A DNA stretch of 64,000 nt. Origin: Welwitschia mirabilis (Eukaryota; Gnetophyta; Gnetopsida; Welwitschiales). This document shows, in pieces, positions 24,051 to 36,628 of the stretch; position 1 is the first letter of the stretch, and each line of letters starts with the position of its first letter. The notes under the pieces were generated by a model. That model saw only the letters and a list, made by a program, of their open reading frames with translations, was not told where the DNA came from and did not search any database. The position numbers and the translations under genes were made by a program. The stretch spans positions 110,895,653 to 110,959,652 of the forward strand of contig JBOZIK010000001.1 in assembly GCA_051453625.1 (NCBI GenBank). Reading direction: 5' to 3'.

Positions 24051-26349
24051 CCTTAGTATTATACCCTCCTCAAAAAATAGTATAAAGTAATTTTATGATC
24101 TACTTATACCTTGAACTCAGTAAATTTTAAATTTTCTTACATATATGCCTTCTTGTTAACTTATTAATGAAATCTAAGTAGATCTACTACTATACTTTTG
24201 GTATCTAACCTATACACCCTTAATTAATAAGGCATGCATGAGAATTTGGACCTTGGAATTCCTAGGATGTTTTTGCTTAAGATAAACATGACTCTCTTTA
24301 TGGTGTGAACTTCATAGTTATGATAGTTAAAAACTACACAATAAGCTCAAAGAAAAACATAGGCTAAAATGGATCCATATCTATATATGACTTCTTGTGC
24401 CTTCCACTATCCAAAACTTGTTACTTGAAAAAAATATAATGTGTTTAGGTGGTTAAATTAATTTCTAATTTTAACCTTAAGTAACTAAAAAAATTCAAGT
24501 ACGTAATTAAGTATAAAAAGCAAAAGAGTCTAAATATACAAAAGTAAAGGGACTAATTATAGTATTGTTAAGATAAGTAAATCTTTATTAGCATCCAACT
24601 TAGCTTAATCTATTCAAATTATAAAAATAGGTATAAGAAAGTGGAAAATTAATTAGGTGGATATTGGCCTAATTTCAACTTAATTTAAAAAAGTGAGCTC
24701 TAGGCTTACAATGCTCAAAAAAAATATAAAAACTTAAAAAGATCTAAAAATACTAAAAAATAAAAAAATGCATAAAACTATATAGGTAAGAAAAAGCTAT
24801 ATAATGACTAGCTAAACTACATCTACACAAAACTAAGCAATGGTCGAATAATGGCTTAACAAAGCTATATATATGTAAAAAATAGAAATGTACTATCATA
24901 AAAATAGACAATTTTACCTGTGGACCAAAAATGAAAAGTGTTAGAAAAAGCATGAAACCATAAGATCATAGGTAGTTAACATAAGCATAGTAATGCAAGC
25001 TAGAAAAATTTCTCATAAAAAAGTCACAAAACTAGAAAATATTGAGTTTAATAAGCATGTTCCTATTACTAATCTGTTTATAGTAAGTAAATGTCAAATA
25101 AGACTCTCAATCTATATTTTAACCTATTTTACTTAGGAGACAAAAAAAGAGTGTCACATATCATGTTACATTTTTTATATTTAAATAAGGTATTCATTTC
25201 ATCTTAAAATACATGCTTTAGCAAAAACTCTCTAGAAGGTGCATCATATTATACTAAGTCTTAAAAGGAGATCCATTTGTATGAAAGTAATTAATAATCT
25301 AATATGAAAGAATACAAGACAATCATTAATCATAAAGCAAAAAACGTATAGAAATTAAATGGTGAATATGAAAGATGATGTCTATGATGATAAGAATAAT
25401 AAAATATGGTAAAATATTTTGTAATATTAATACAACACAAAACCTTTTAGATCTATTTATCTAGACATTAACTTATCTCTAAATTCACTTAGAAGATATC
25501 AATTAAAAAAATGAATGTCCAATGAAAGAGCTAATGGAAATAGTAAAAATGGAGGTCATTAGAGATGATTAAAGCATTGAAGATCTGAATTTCTACAACA
25601 TGTAATGCATTATAATAGTAATGAAGTAGTATCCCAAGAGAAGAATATGAAGGAGATGTATCTTAGAGGTGCTTGCAAACTTACCATTACAGAAATTTTT
25701 GAACATTTTTAGAATGCTATCAAAAATGATGAAATGCTTTCACGCTTGCCCAAAAATGTAGAATTTCTTAGCTTAGGTCTTAAAAATAAATGATTGAATT
25801 CTAGCTTAAAGCTTACAACTAGGACATAGTACAACAAAGGGTGGCACATAGTGTATGAGGTGAAAAAAATTAACATGTTAAAGCCCATTGAGAGATCACC
25901 AAGTATATTAGTACTAGAAGAAAAAATGCAGGGAAGCATAGCAAAACCAACTCATCAATATTAGAAAATTCTATAACATAGCAACAATTAATCCAACAAA
26001 TACATGTAAAAGACTCTAGTTAAATTTATGTTAATCTAAATGCAAAAACCTACAAAAGCTATGAAAACCTAAATCCTAGTTAACAACTACAACATGCAAA
26101 AAAAGAAAAAAATCATAGCTAAAAGAAAAATTTTAAAGAATATTTAAACAAGGTTTTAAAAACTTTTGAAAATAAGGTTAATTAAAGGCCTAAAAATAAA
26201 ATAAAACCCAAATAAGATTTAAAAAAATCCAAAACAAGGTTTAAGACAAGTTAAAAATAAGGCCAATGAGGTCAAATATGAGATCCTAAGAAGCTCCAAG
26301 ATTTCAAAAAAAGATGGAAGCCCTAAGAAGCTCTAAGAAATTCTATAAA
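24051..26349 (-). other. Leader of copia element C3, no genes recognised
   Basis: Judged from the primer site at 26350, this is internal sequence of a minus-strand copia element, truncated at left by S2. Near the primer site the minus strand is T-rich with repeated GAGCTTCTTAGG-like words (about 26285-26335), like the long leaders of some copia elements. The longest minus-strand frame (25709-25939) resembles nothing I know. No gag or pol motif was found. Confidence 0.4.
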
Positions 26350-26361
26350 GTTTTGATACTA
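26350..26361 (-). other. C3 primer binding site, initiator tRNA-Met type
   Basis: On the minus strand this reads TAGTATCAAAAC, a transition-decayed form of TGGTATCAGAGC, the usual plant copia primer site. It sits two bases from the LTR end at 26364. Confidence 0.65.
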
Positions 26362-26363
26362 AT

Positions 26364-26545
26364 TGTTTATAATGCGAGAGTAACTAAACTAGATCAAGAT
26401 TTTTTTAGAATGAAATTTTATTTTTCTTTTCTTCTATTTTATTAAAGAGATTTATTTTAAGGGCAAGTATCTTTAGGATTTTACTAAGGTTTACACACTC
26501 CTATAGTTAATTAAAAAATTATTTTAACCCTAATGATAAATTCTT
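26364..26545 (-). repeat. C3 5' LTR, same type as C1/C2
   Basis: The portion GAATGAAATTTTATTT, then AAGGGCAAGTAT and TTTTACTAAGGTTTACACAC, aligns with the C2 LTR (12490-12600) in the same orientation. A primer site is adjacent. The right border is approximate. Confidence 0.55.
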
Positions 26546-28359
26546 TTGATATAACATGGGGTTACATAAGTTTTCTAAAAAATTAGATACCAAGTGGAAA
26601 GGGAATTTTAAGATAATAAAAATAAACTAGAATAAAAGTGTTATCCTAGAATACCTAATCAATGATAGTTAGTTTATATTAAATCATAACTGGATAGAAA
26701 TCTATCATGAGAATAAGCCAATAAATATTATTATTAATCTTCAAGTACCACCCATTTCCAACCAACTTACATGGATCTTAAATCAAGTAGAATAGAATAA
26801 TCTAGTTCATACCTATATCATGTACTAATTAACCCATACCAAAATAAGTGCTTATGTAAAAATTTCAAAATTAACAAAAGAAAGAGAATTAGCTTATAAC
26901 CACTTGTTTGTTTCAGCTTTGATTAGTATGAAATTATGTCATTTTTTTAACGTTGTCAATGTGTTGGTACCATGAAGAATGTTATTACACATTTGGACAT
27001 AAGTTTTATGTTTGATTTTATCATGCTTTTAAATCATAATAAAATTAGTTAATATATTTCATAATTTTTCTAGCTCTTATTTTTCATCATTTTTCTAAAT
27101 CATTTTTTGTAACATTTTTATCTTTATCTATTTTAACCAAGAAATACCTAATATCATTTTATTCACAGGGATTAATGTGGTTAGCTTAAAGTATTTAGCA
27201 CATAAATGAGTATAAGATAAAATGAAAATAACTAGAATTTAAGTCCATAATATAATCAAAGGAAAAAATTTAATTAGCAAAAGTAGAAACAAACTAACAC
27301 TCTAGTCTAGCCTAAGTTACTTATACATAAAACTTTAATTCTAGAATATACAACAATTTCTCACATTAAATATTTTCTTAGCTAACTTGTTAAGTCTAGA
27401 TCATGTTGCATAATTTCATCTACCACCTAGGTATTCATGGAATCCTTCATATTACTTAGCATATGTTTTAATTCAACTATAAGTATGATAGGTAGGAAGT
27501 TAAGTCTAAAAACCATCAAATACTTACAACTACTATTAGTTAAGTAAATATAACAACCTACTTATTAGAGTATATATAATATTTCAATAATTTTTATTAA
27601 GCATTCAAATTGCAAAGTGATTTTCTACTCTAAATTAAAAAGGGAAACTATAACTTTATTAACATAAAAAGAAAGCAATCATCTTACATTTCAAGAAAGA
27701 AGCATTATAAAGTACAAATTCTTTAGGCTGGCCTTAAGGCTAGATTCAAAGGGAACTTAGTAAGACATCATTCTAAAGACTATAATAAGGTATAAAAGAT
27801 CCCTCGTTAAAGAGCAAGTGATGATACAATGAGGGGCTTTAAGATCTTTTTATAAATAAATCTAAGAAGGAGGGTAGTTTGGTTTCTTAGCTAGTAGTAG
27901 TAGGTAAGGTGAGTGGACCAGTCAAGTGGAATCTTCATCATTTAGAATTAAGTGGATAAGATTCTATCCTCTAACTTTAGATGAAGGTTATGATTTCTTG
28001 TCTTATAGCACTAGGTGGAATCTTATTTATTTAGCATTTGGTAAAAGCTTTATCATTTATCATTTGGTTAGAGATTCATCTTGTAGTATTTAATAAAAAA
28101 TCATGATGATTATGTCGTTCTTAGTTAAAATACTTCCAACTGAAACCAATTCCATTTATATTAGTATCATTACCACATTTCATTATTTATTATAGTTACT
28201 ACTTCACTATCAAATCACTACTACATGTCTATCATATTAATGTCATGTATCCACCATATCAGCATCATGTGTCTCTGAGGATCTCAGCTGACTAGGATGT
28301 AGTAACTAATAGGGTCCATAACTTTTCATCATGTTCATTCCATGATAGATATAGGATAT
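26546..28359. other. Unassigned repeat-like DNA
   Basis: No open frame or motif recognised. The stretch at 27300-28100 has the general look of the T1 LTR (AT-rich, purine runs, a short GAGGGGCTTTAAG block near 27830), but I could not align it. It may be another old gypsy LTR on the minus strand. G1 is inserted at its right end, 28360. Confidence 0.35.
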
Positions 28360-29562
28360 TATTGTGGTATGTATTTATGCAAACATAAATCTCTTATAAA
28401 ATCCTATCAATCACAAATTTACGTAAAAACATAATATACTAATATAGATAAGAATCAATTTAAATGTCATAATCTATTGAAGGCATTAAGCTTAAATCTA
28501 CAGAATTAATTTAATGTCTTTTTGTATTTTTCGTTTATGGTTCTAAATAAAAATCAATAATGCAAGAAAAGTAAACACACTATGCAATGAAATGAAAACT
28601 AATCTAAATGCAATATCTATTTGACTACCAAATCTCTATCATTAAGATTGATCTTGCATAGCCTAGATCAATTAAGAAAACTATCATTAACCCTAACTAA
28701 CCTAGGTTATTAAGTACATCAAACAGAATATGAAAAACATGTAATGATTAATCCAAAAATCATAAAATGCAATGGAAGTTTGACCTTGATGACCTATATT
28801 ACAAATAAAGTTATCATGGAATCATAAGCAGTATAAATCATAAGAGACATGCACATGAATATAAACTAAAATAATATTCCCATTAGATCTCAAACTAACA
28901 TCCTATTACAAAGTAACAACATTTTAATGAAGGATACGTAGCTTAGTAGCTCTAAGGAAGATTCCTTTCTGCAACTAATGGATGGACCTCTAGCCCTTTA
29001 ATCTCCTGTCATGAGAATTTCTGATGCAACAAAGATGATCGGAGTTGAGGGTGAAGGTGGTACTTATTAATAATAACAAACTCAAAAATAGAAAATCTAA
29101 CAAATGCAACTAAAACCCTAACAATGCATGAAAAGCACATAACACATTGTACAAGTTTAGTAAAGTTTGATAAATTAAGTAAAACTAGGTATCATTCTTC
29201 TAGTTGTCCAGATGATGGTGAGGACAATGCCCCACCAAGGGAGTTCTATATTTAGCCTTCATATCAGTCTAGTAAGCATCCTAGTCAACATGCAAGTGGT
29301 ATTATCTAGGTGGTCATCTAAATGATGAAATTCTTTAAGCTCTTTTATTAAGTTAAATTGGTCATGTAGATCATTAATTTCTCCTTCAAATGTAAAGTAT
29401 TAGAATTGGTTCAAAATGCCTTCAAATGTGTTGATAATTGTACATTTCTATGATTTTCTTCTTAACTCTTAATAATCATTGTTTTATACTTAAACTTATC
29501 TAAATGTCCTACAAAAATACTTAAAATACCCCATCAAAAGCATATAATTTGGCATCGTAACA
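28360..29562 (-). repeat. G1 3' LTR (left)
   Basis: Collinear with 35697-36628 over most of that copy. Examples are GCAAGAAAAGTAAACACACT-like and AACATGTAATGATTAATC blocks, then GGATGGACCTC near 28980 and ATGCATGAAAAGCACAT near 29125. It starts TATTGTGGTATG and ends CGTAACA. The 1.2-kb length fits G2-G4 LTRs. Confidence 0.8.
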
Positions 29563-29576
29563 TATCCTTCCACTTT
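29563..29576 (-). other. G1 polypurine tract
   Basis: The minus strand reads AAAGTGGAAGGATA just before the LTR start. The equivalent in G4 is AAGTGGGAGGCTA. Confidence 0.7.
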
Positions 29577-32060
29577 GACTTCTCAGTTCTTGAAAAGTTG
29601 GCAAAAGACTATAATTGTAAACCAAATTTACTAAGATAAACATTAACTAAGGATATGTAAATGAGGTTCAAAAATCTCAGTATGTAGGATTAAATCTCAA
29701 AATCAAATAAACTAAATTATTTTACTCAGTAAATAAAGTGACATGATGTCATCTAGCATGTCATTCAGATGATTATGAGAACGATAGGATTTCCAAAATC
29801 ATTCTATAAAATCAAATGCCTACAACTATACTTGTTAGAAAAACAAGATTGAGGCACTTATCCTTAAGTTAGCCCTTTACTTAAAACATGTAATACATTA
29901 AAAAGATATATATTAAATGTTATAACAAGAAGAATCATCATTCAACATAATCATAATAACTTATATAAATGATGTGCATGTGTAATATATAATTAAAAAA
30001 AGTAACAAATTAGAAATGATATTCATAAATTAAACATTTGAGTTTTTAAGCATAATCTATAAGGAAAAACATATCAAAAGTAATTAGTCATGACATATTT
30101 CCTTCATTAGTGGTATTATGAATTTCTTGTATCATTCCTACAAAGAAACAAATACTACAATTATTCTACTATTAAGTACATGTTTTAATAAATAATATCT
30201 ATAATGCATATCAGTTAAATAATAGATGATCAAAATCAGATAAGTACATTACAGATATGTCTCATAAAAATGTAAGGATGACCTTAAAAAATTCTAGATT
30301 TTTACTCAAAATATATGTCTTGTCCCCTTCCTTTATGAGTGAATTAATACATCCCATATTACATTTATGTAAGAAGAAAAAAAGATGAAAATGCAAGTTA
30401 ACTATAAGTAAGCTAAATAAATAGGCCTAGAAGTAGTATTCTATGCATGAAAAGAAGGGTTAAAAAGAGATGGAAAAAAATCAAACAAAAAGATGATGCA
30501 CCTCAGAAAATATTTATGGATTATCCATATAATTATTCAAATGACATGATGAATGACAAGGTTTTCAAAAAATTTAAAAAGAATGAAAATATCAGTAAAA
30601 TAAGTTAAGCTGAGATGGTATTATAGAGATTTTAAATAGGTATTAGAGAGTCCAAAAGATAAAAAAATGGCTAAGAATACTGATAAATCAAGGTATGATA
30701 AGGAAGGTAAATGCACCAAGATAAGGAAGATTCTGAAATGTTCCATGAAATCATAGTTATCATATGCATCAAAACTTAAAAAGAAAAGTAAAGAATTAAA
30801 CTTGAAAAGATGGTAAAAATTATTATTATAAACTAAAGAACATTATTTATTTAAAGAAAATTAACTCTTATAAATAAAAACTATAATGAAATTGAAACAA
30901 CAAGAAAAATACTAAATAATCAAGTCTTACACATTTATGATGAAAAAGTATGAAAATAACTTTGAAATACTAAAGAAAACAACTAAGAAAAACAACATAG
31001 AAATGAAAAACTAGAAACATGAAGAAGATTTTGTACCTATTCTAAATTCAAATCTAGTAAACCCTCATAAAAGTAATCATAAAATCACCTAATTAATAAT
31101 GGATGATGTAATGCAAAAACTTTATAAAGTACCATGTGAATAGGTAGTAACTATGATGATGCTAATTGAAAAATGTTTTTAAAAAATGAATGATAAGATC
31201 AAAATCTAGTTAGAAATGGACTTACCTGCTAATGTTCTAAAACACACTTGAATCCTAAAAACTAAAATGAGTATGTGAGAATATTGTAAGCACAATAAGT
31301 TTAGGAAACAAGCAATGCCTCTAATGATACTAAGAACATCATTGATCCCATAGCCTTAAAGTATTTTATTTTAATCCATGATGAAGGAAGTACAACCATA
31401 GTCAAAGAAGAAAGGACCTACAAAGCATGATCAATTAATTCCCTAGTGGAGTTCCCATAGATACCAACTCTATAAAAGTCATTCTCAGAAAAATTACCGT
31501 AGTGTATAAGACATAATGATGACCATGCATTTAGCATAAAAGTAATAGATTATGATTATTATTCTCTCTCTCTCTCTCCGTCCCTACCCCCACCTGCCCC
31601 CCTTTCCCCCTCCTTTCTTCCTCTTCCTCCCTTCCTTCCCCTTTTCTCTCTCTCTTTCTTTCTCTCTTTCTCTCTCTTTTTTTCCTTTCTTTTGAATAGT
31701 TCTTCAAAATAAATCCCACATAACCCCATACTCATAAAGATAAATGTGAAGAAATAAGATAAAAAACAATAAAGAACACCCCCAAACAAATAAAGACTCA
31801 TATCATTGAGAGAAAACATGAAAAAACTAAAGCATCTTCCTTTAAAATGAAGTCCTTAGATATTTGAATGTCTTAAGATTGGGTGAATCCAATTTTATCA
31901 CTTTAATACCCAAGTGAAAATTACTAGTCATGGTAACTTCATAAACTAAAACATCAGTTAGGTTTAAAGATGTTCAAGTGAGAGCATAAAATCCATCAAA
32001 ATGATAAGCTAAGAAATAATTTAAATAATGACAAGAGCACTTCCAAAACAATTTGTTTTA
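29577..32060 (-). other. G1 3' UTR with conserved block
   Basis: A non-coding stretch collinear with 38001-40060 (G2) and 61381-62890 (G4), and in reverse with 59020-59977 (G3). The best conserved part (31240-31990) includes a CCATGATGA.GG.AGTACAACC-like block, a GTGGAGTTCCCA block, a polypyrimidine tract and a GATTGGGTGAATCC block near 31880. No open frame is conserved, so I treat it as an untranslated region. Confidence 0.65.
31560..31692. repeat. Polypyrimidine/polypurine tract
   Basis: About 130 bp almost purely C and T on the plus strand, with CT runs at both ends and C-rich clusters (CCCCCC, CCCCTT) in the middle. On the element's sense strand it is polypurine. Shorter versions lie at the same place in G2 (39720-39760), G3 (59395-59435, opposite strand) and G4 (62485-62540). 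The long Arg/Glu/Lys-rich minus-strand frames across it are a composition effect. Confidence 0.85.
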
Positions 32061-32270
32061 TCATGTTTAAGGTATTTTAATAATTCATGAATTTGTAACT
32101 TTTGTCGTTTTTTTTTAACTTTCCCTAGTGTTCAAATCAAAAAATCTCAACTAAGGCATAAAAAAGGTACTTTATTTAAAAGATAATAACCTAACCATCT
32201 AGAGATAAATTTATTAAAATGCAAGGAAAAATATAACAACATAAAATCAAAAAAGAAAAACTAAATTAAA
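32061..32270 (-). pseudogene. G1 integrase C-terminal remnant (GPY/F region)
   Basis: The minus strand reads GYYLLNKV and then TLGKVKKKRQKLQ, aligning with GPYLVEKV and LETREIQKDNG in G3 (58890-58980). This is the far C-terminus of gypsy integrase. The catalytic core and all of RT/RNase H that should precede it are absent. The following bases join smoothly to the shared 3' UTR. Confidence 0.5.
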
Positions 32271-35100
32271 ATACAAGAAGTTTTCTTCAAATGCCAAATT
32301 TTATTCAACACTTTATTTGCAAGAAAGAAAAAGAAAGATTTATTTTCTAATGCTATGGTCCTATAATAATGACTAAATTAAATATTAACCAATTGAGAAA
32401 ACATAAAAGGTATCCAATCATTTTTTAGTAATATTAATTGAAGATAAACACAATAGAAGAATAAGACTTTGATAGAACAAATTTTAGAATTTAATTAAGA
32501 GATAAAGAAGTGATAAATCTTATTAAATAATAATCTCTTATTGAAATGATATAAATCCTTATGATCATTATATAATGCATGCAAGAATCCACTTAAAGAA
32601 AACTTCCAAGAAGGCTCATTAGAATGTTTATGAAGATCAAGGAGCTTTCTATCATTCAACTTAAGATATGGATTTTCATTAAGAAAATAAGGCTTTTTAT
32701 AATTAACATGACTAGATAACTTTTTATTTCCACAAGATGTATTAGCAACATAAGAGATAAAAAATTAGAAAAACAATCTCATATTAAACTCATGATGTAA
32801 AGAATTTAAAACATAAATTTCATTCAATGCTTGATATTAAACATGGAAGATATGAATGGTACTATTATTAATCCAAGATTTTTGAGGAAACATCTTAGGA
32901 ACATGATTAAGATAGGTTTAATATAATTACAAATCTCCTTAAGGTTCAAATCTAAGCATGGATTTAGATTAAGAAGATAATATTTACCCTAATTTAGAGT
33001 TCTAAGATACCCCAAGTCTTATTTTTGAAAAGAGTAATTATTAAAATCACAACATAAAGTGGACTCTATGAAAGAGAAAAAGATGTTACTTTGAGTGTTG
33101 CATGGAGTTGTAAGGGGAAAATATTGAAATATTTTAGAAGTATATTCGTCAAGATTATGTATTTCAATAGAATAAATAAGAGAGATGTGATTTGGAGAAT
33201 GACTTGAATGTTCAAAAGGGAGAAAGAGAAAAATGTTGTCATTATTAAGATCACAAGTTAATGTACAGTAGGAGTTAAAAAAAAGGATGTCATTTAAGAT
33301 TTTACATGGAAGTACAAGTGAAAGTAATGGAAAGGCATGTATAAACTCTTTAACTTAATTTATTTCATTGAAAAGTATAAGTCTATTCTCATTATGTTTG
33401 GTCGATTTTCTATATTTATTATTTATCTATCTCTTCTTCATTGTTTACTTCATTATTACTTGGTTGAATTCTTTAACTTTCTTCATTGTTATCTTTGATA
33501 ATATTCTTTTCCTTATCATTATCATTATCATTAACTATATCTTGCCCTTTTCTATTGAACTCATTATTTTTCTATTAAGGATTATTATCATTTTCTAAGT
33601 TGATAGATTCAAAAAATATCATTTAAAAAATTATGGAAAGAAAAGTTCTTATTGTTTTTATTATATGATTGAATATTTTCTAATATTTCATAAGCTGATT
33701 CTTCTTTCTTTTTATTGAATAATTCTGTCAATACTAAACTATAATCCTCATTTTTAGTTATTGACTATTGCCTTAGACTATTTTTCACATGATAGAGGTG
33801 GATGACTCCCTTTATAATGTGAATTCTCCACTAATTTTTCTTCCTTACATGAAATATGTAATAATTTCATATATTGGATCTCAAATACAAGTTCAACATC
33901 TTCATAACAAAGTAAATAAAAATCATGAATATGATTAAGAATCTCAATATCATCACCATCATCTTCTTCCTCATCTTCCTCATTATTTTATTACATGTTA
34001 TTATTTTCTAATTCATTAGATTCATTAGAAGGATAAATGTAATCATTATCTTCCTTATGGATTAAAGAATTTTTAAATTTTTCATAAATTAATTATTTTA
34101 TTTCATCTTGATTTTCTAAAAGGAATTGAACAATGTTATAATTTAGTTCATCTTCTAATAAATAGTTATCTTTATCTGTTGGAATTGATTCATCATTTTT
34201 CTCTTTGTTTTCTCCTTCTCCTTCTACTTATTGGTACATAACTTCATCTTATATTTCAAAGAAAGAATTTTTGTAGCTTATTTCTAAGTCCTCTTCATAA
34301 TTCTCAATATGAGATGTAGTAGGATAGGTTTGTTATGTGAAAGAACCTTGAAATTATTAATTTTTTAATAAATTTTATTAAAGGACATCTAATCATGTTT
34401 TCCATCTTCTTGTTGATATCTTCTTGCTTCTTTTTCATTTAGTTAAGCATTTATATAATATATTTATTTATTTGTTCATAATAATTTATGGTAGATGGAT
34501 CTTTTATTCATAATAATTAATGAAAGAAGGTTGAGATTCACTAAAATGATTGTAGAATGTTTTACTAGATGAAGTGCAATTTCTAAAATGTTGCACATTA
34601 TCATTTTTATTTTCATATAAATCTTGAAAAGAAGAATGGAAAAAATAAGATGGTTAAAAAAAGGAAGGGACCCAATTCATAGTCTCAACACTATTTAGTA
34701 TTGTCAATTTCCTTTCTGCAATAATTTCACTAATTGGTTTATTTCTATTATTTTTGTTAGAAATTCTATTATTTCTTCTCATTTTATCTCTCATTTAAAC
34801 CAATATTTCTCCAACAGATTTTTTATCATTATTCTTAAAAGTAGAGGGGAACAAGAAACAAGAATAATTCTTAATTCTAAGTTCTTTATCATTATTAAGA
34901 GATAAGTTAAAATATTTTTTTTACACATTTCCTTTTAGCAATTAATTCTTCAATCATCATGTTCACATTTAAATTAGAGGATTCTATAATTTTTTAAGAA
35001 TACAACTTATCAATGAAGAATATGATAAAGTGAATTTTCTCTTATTGTATTATTTTTACTACTGCTATTTGAAAAATTTGGTTCTAGAATAACAAAACCA
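32271..35100 (-). pseudogene. G1 unknown ORF region (broken)
   Basis: Minus strand. 33700-34050 encodes a strongly acidic stretch (NEEDEEEDDGDDIEIL) continuing about 50 codons with few stops. About 33000-33330 encodes TCDLNNDNIFLFLPF and a CNTQSN motif, clearly homologous to the frame at 40616-40948 in G2. About 32560-32700 reads KPYFLNENPYLKLNDRKLL and continues 40 codons. I recognise none of these as gag, protease or RT. Conservation between G1 and G2 argues that they were once protein-coding. Unknown-function extra ORFs are known in Tat/Ogre-type elements, so that is one possibility. Confidence 0.45.
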
Positions 35101-35675
35101 TAAAAAAAAAATCTAATCTTGGAAACTATCTACCTGGGGTAAATATATCAAAGTTTTGTTTGTCATTGAGTAAGCCTTTCCTATTTCTTTTTGACCTAGC
35201 TTTATTTCCTCAGATATTTTAGTATTTTAATAGATTTTATTACATCTTTACACACTTAGTAAAATGTATTCTTGTTGATCATCTCTATCACCATATCCAG
35301 GATGACCATCAAATGAAAAATAAAAATAGAGAAACTAGAAAACATAGTCAAGAAAACCAAAATAAAAACACATTCTTATGTTATCCAAATGATAGAGGAG
35401 ATGACATCAACTTATTTCATGATAAAAATCCAAAAACAAACATGTAAAAAAAAAAAGAAAATTCTAACCCTCTACCATCATCTACTTGTATCATCTTAAT
35501 GATAGAGATGATGATAGGCTCAAAAAATGTGAAATGAAAAATGAAAGAATGTGGAAAAACATGGAAAAAAAACTACAATAATTTACAATAACAATGAATG
35601 CTACCACAAACAAATACCTAAATCAAATTTAAAGTACTTATTTGTGTAATGACTACTTAAAATCCCTTATAGCCT
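35101..35675 (-). other. G1 leader
   Basis: AT-rich stretch between primer site and ORF region. 35469-35515 holds an inverted repeat CATCATCT...AGATGATG. Otherwise nothing recognised. Confidence 0.45.
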
Positions 35676-35693
35676 TTCATACAAATGGTGTCA
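35676..35693 (-). other. G1 primer binding site, decayed tRNA-Asp type
   Basis: Minus strand TGACACCATTTGTATGAA against TGGCGCCGTTGCCGGGGA. Most mismatches are transitions. It lies three bases from the LTR end at 35697, the right place for a 5' LTR. Confidence 0.6.
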
Positions 35694-35696
35694 AGA

Positions 35697-36628
35697 TGTT
35701 TTAATGTATATTTATGTAAACATTATGCCCTTTATCAAATTTTATCGATTACAAATATATGCACAACATAATATACTAATATATAAAAGAGTCAACCCAA
35801 ATATTATAATCTATCAAAGGCACTAGGCTCAAAGCTAGAGAATGAATTTAAGCAATGTGTTTGTTTTTTGATGATTCTAAATGAAAATCAACAATTCAAG
35901 AAAAGTAAACACACTATGAAATGAAATTCAAACTCAACTAAATGCAATATCTATCCAACTACTAAATATCTATCACTAAGATCGGCCTTATATAATCTAG
36001 ATCAATTAATAAAATTGTCACTAATATGAAAAACATGTAATGATTAATCTTAGAAATTTAAAATGAAATAGAAGTTCCTAAACTAATGATTTCAACCTTG
36101 ATGACCTATATTATGAATAAAGCTATCATAGAGCTATAAGCGACATAAACCATAAAGGATATGCACATGAATATAAAATAAAAGAATATTTCCATTAGAT
36201 CTTAAACCAAAATCCTATTATAAAGTAATAATACTTTAATGAAGGATATGTAGCCCAATAATAAGGAAGACTCCTCTCTATAACTAATAAATAGATCTCT
36301 GGTCCTTTAATCTTCTGTTATAGGAATTTTTGATGTAATCAAGATGATCAAAGTCAAGGTTAAATGTGGTATTTTATTAATAATAATAGACTTAAAAATA
36401 GAAAATATAACACATGCAATCAAATCCCTAATGATGCATGAAAAGCACATGATACATTGCACAAGCTTGATAAAGTTTGATGCATTAACTAAAATTAGGT
36501 GCCATTTTTCTAGTCATCTGGATAATGATGGGGATGATGCTACATCAAGAAAGTTCTATATTTAGCATTCATATTGATTTAGTTAGCATCATAATAAACA
36601 TGCAAGTGGTGTCATTTAGGTAATTATC
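35697..36628 (-). repeat. G1 5' LTR, interrupted by G2
   Basis: Direct repeat of 28360-29300 in full order, then broken at 36628 where the G2 LTR begins. The next 16 bases of this LTR reappear at 51967-51982, beyond G2. The rest (about 260 bp) is not in the window and should lie to the right of G3. Confidence 0.8.

Larger units (their letters stand above)
28360..36628 (-). mobile_element. Non-autonomous Ty3/gypsy element G1
   Basis: On the minus strand: 5' LTR (35697-36628, interrupted by G2), primer site (35676-35693), unknown ORF region (about 32300-35100), integrase tail remnant (about 32060-32260), 3' UTR (29577-32060), purine tract (29563-29576) and 3' LTR (28360-29562). LTRs, primer site and 3' UTR belong to the same broad family as G2, G3 and G4. 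No protease, RT, RNase H or integrase core is present, while the order of the remaining parts is regular and shared with G2. Confidence 0.7.

Noticed and set aside
31531-31819. Two overlapping minus-strand frames rich in Arg, Glu and Lys
   Set aside because: They are the translation of the purine strand of a CT/GA tract. They are not conserved in G2 or G4.
33368-33598. 76-codon plus-strand frame that looks like a membrane protein
   Set aside because: It is the antisense of the Asn/Asp-rich minus-strand ORF region of G1. The hydrophobicity comes from T-rich codons.
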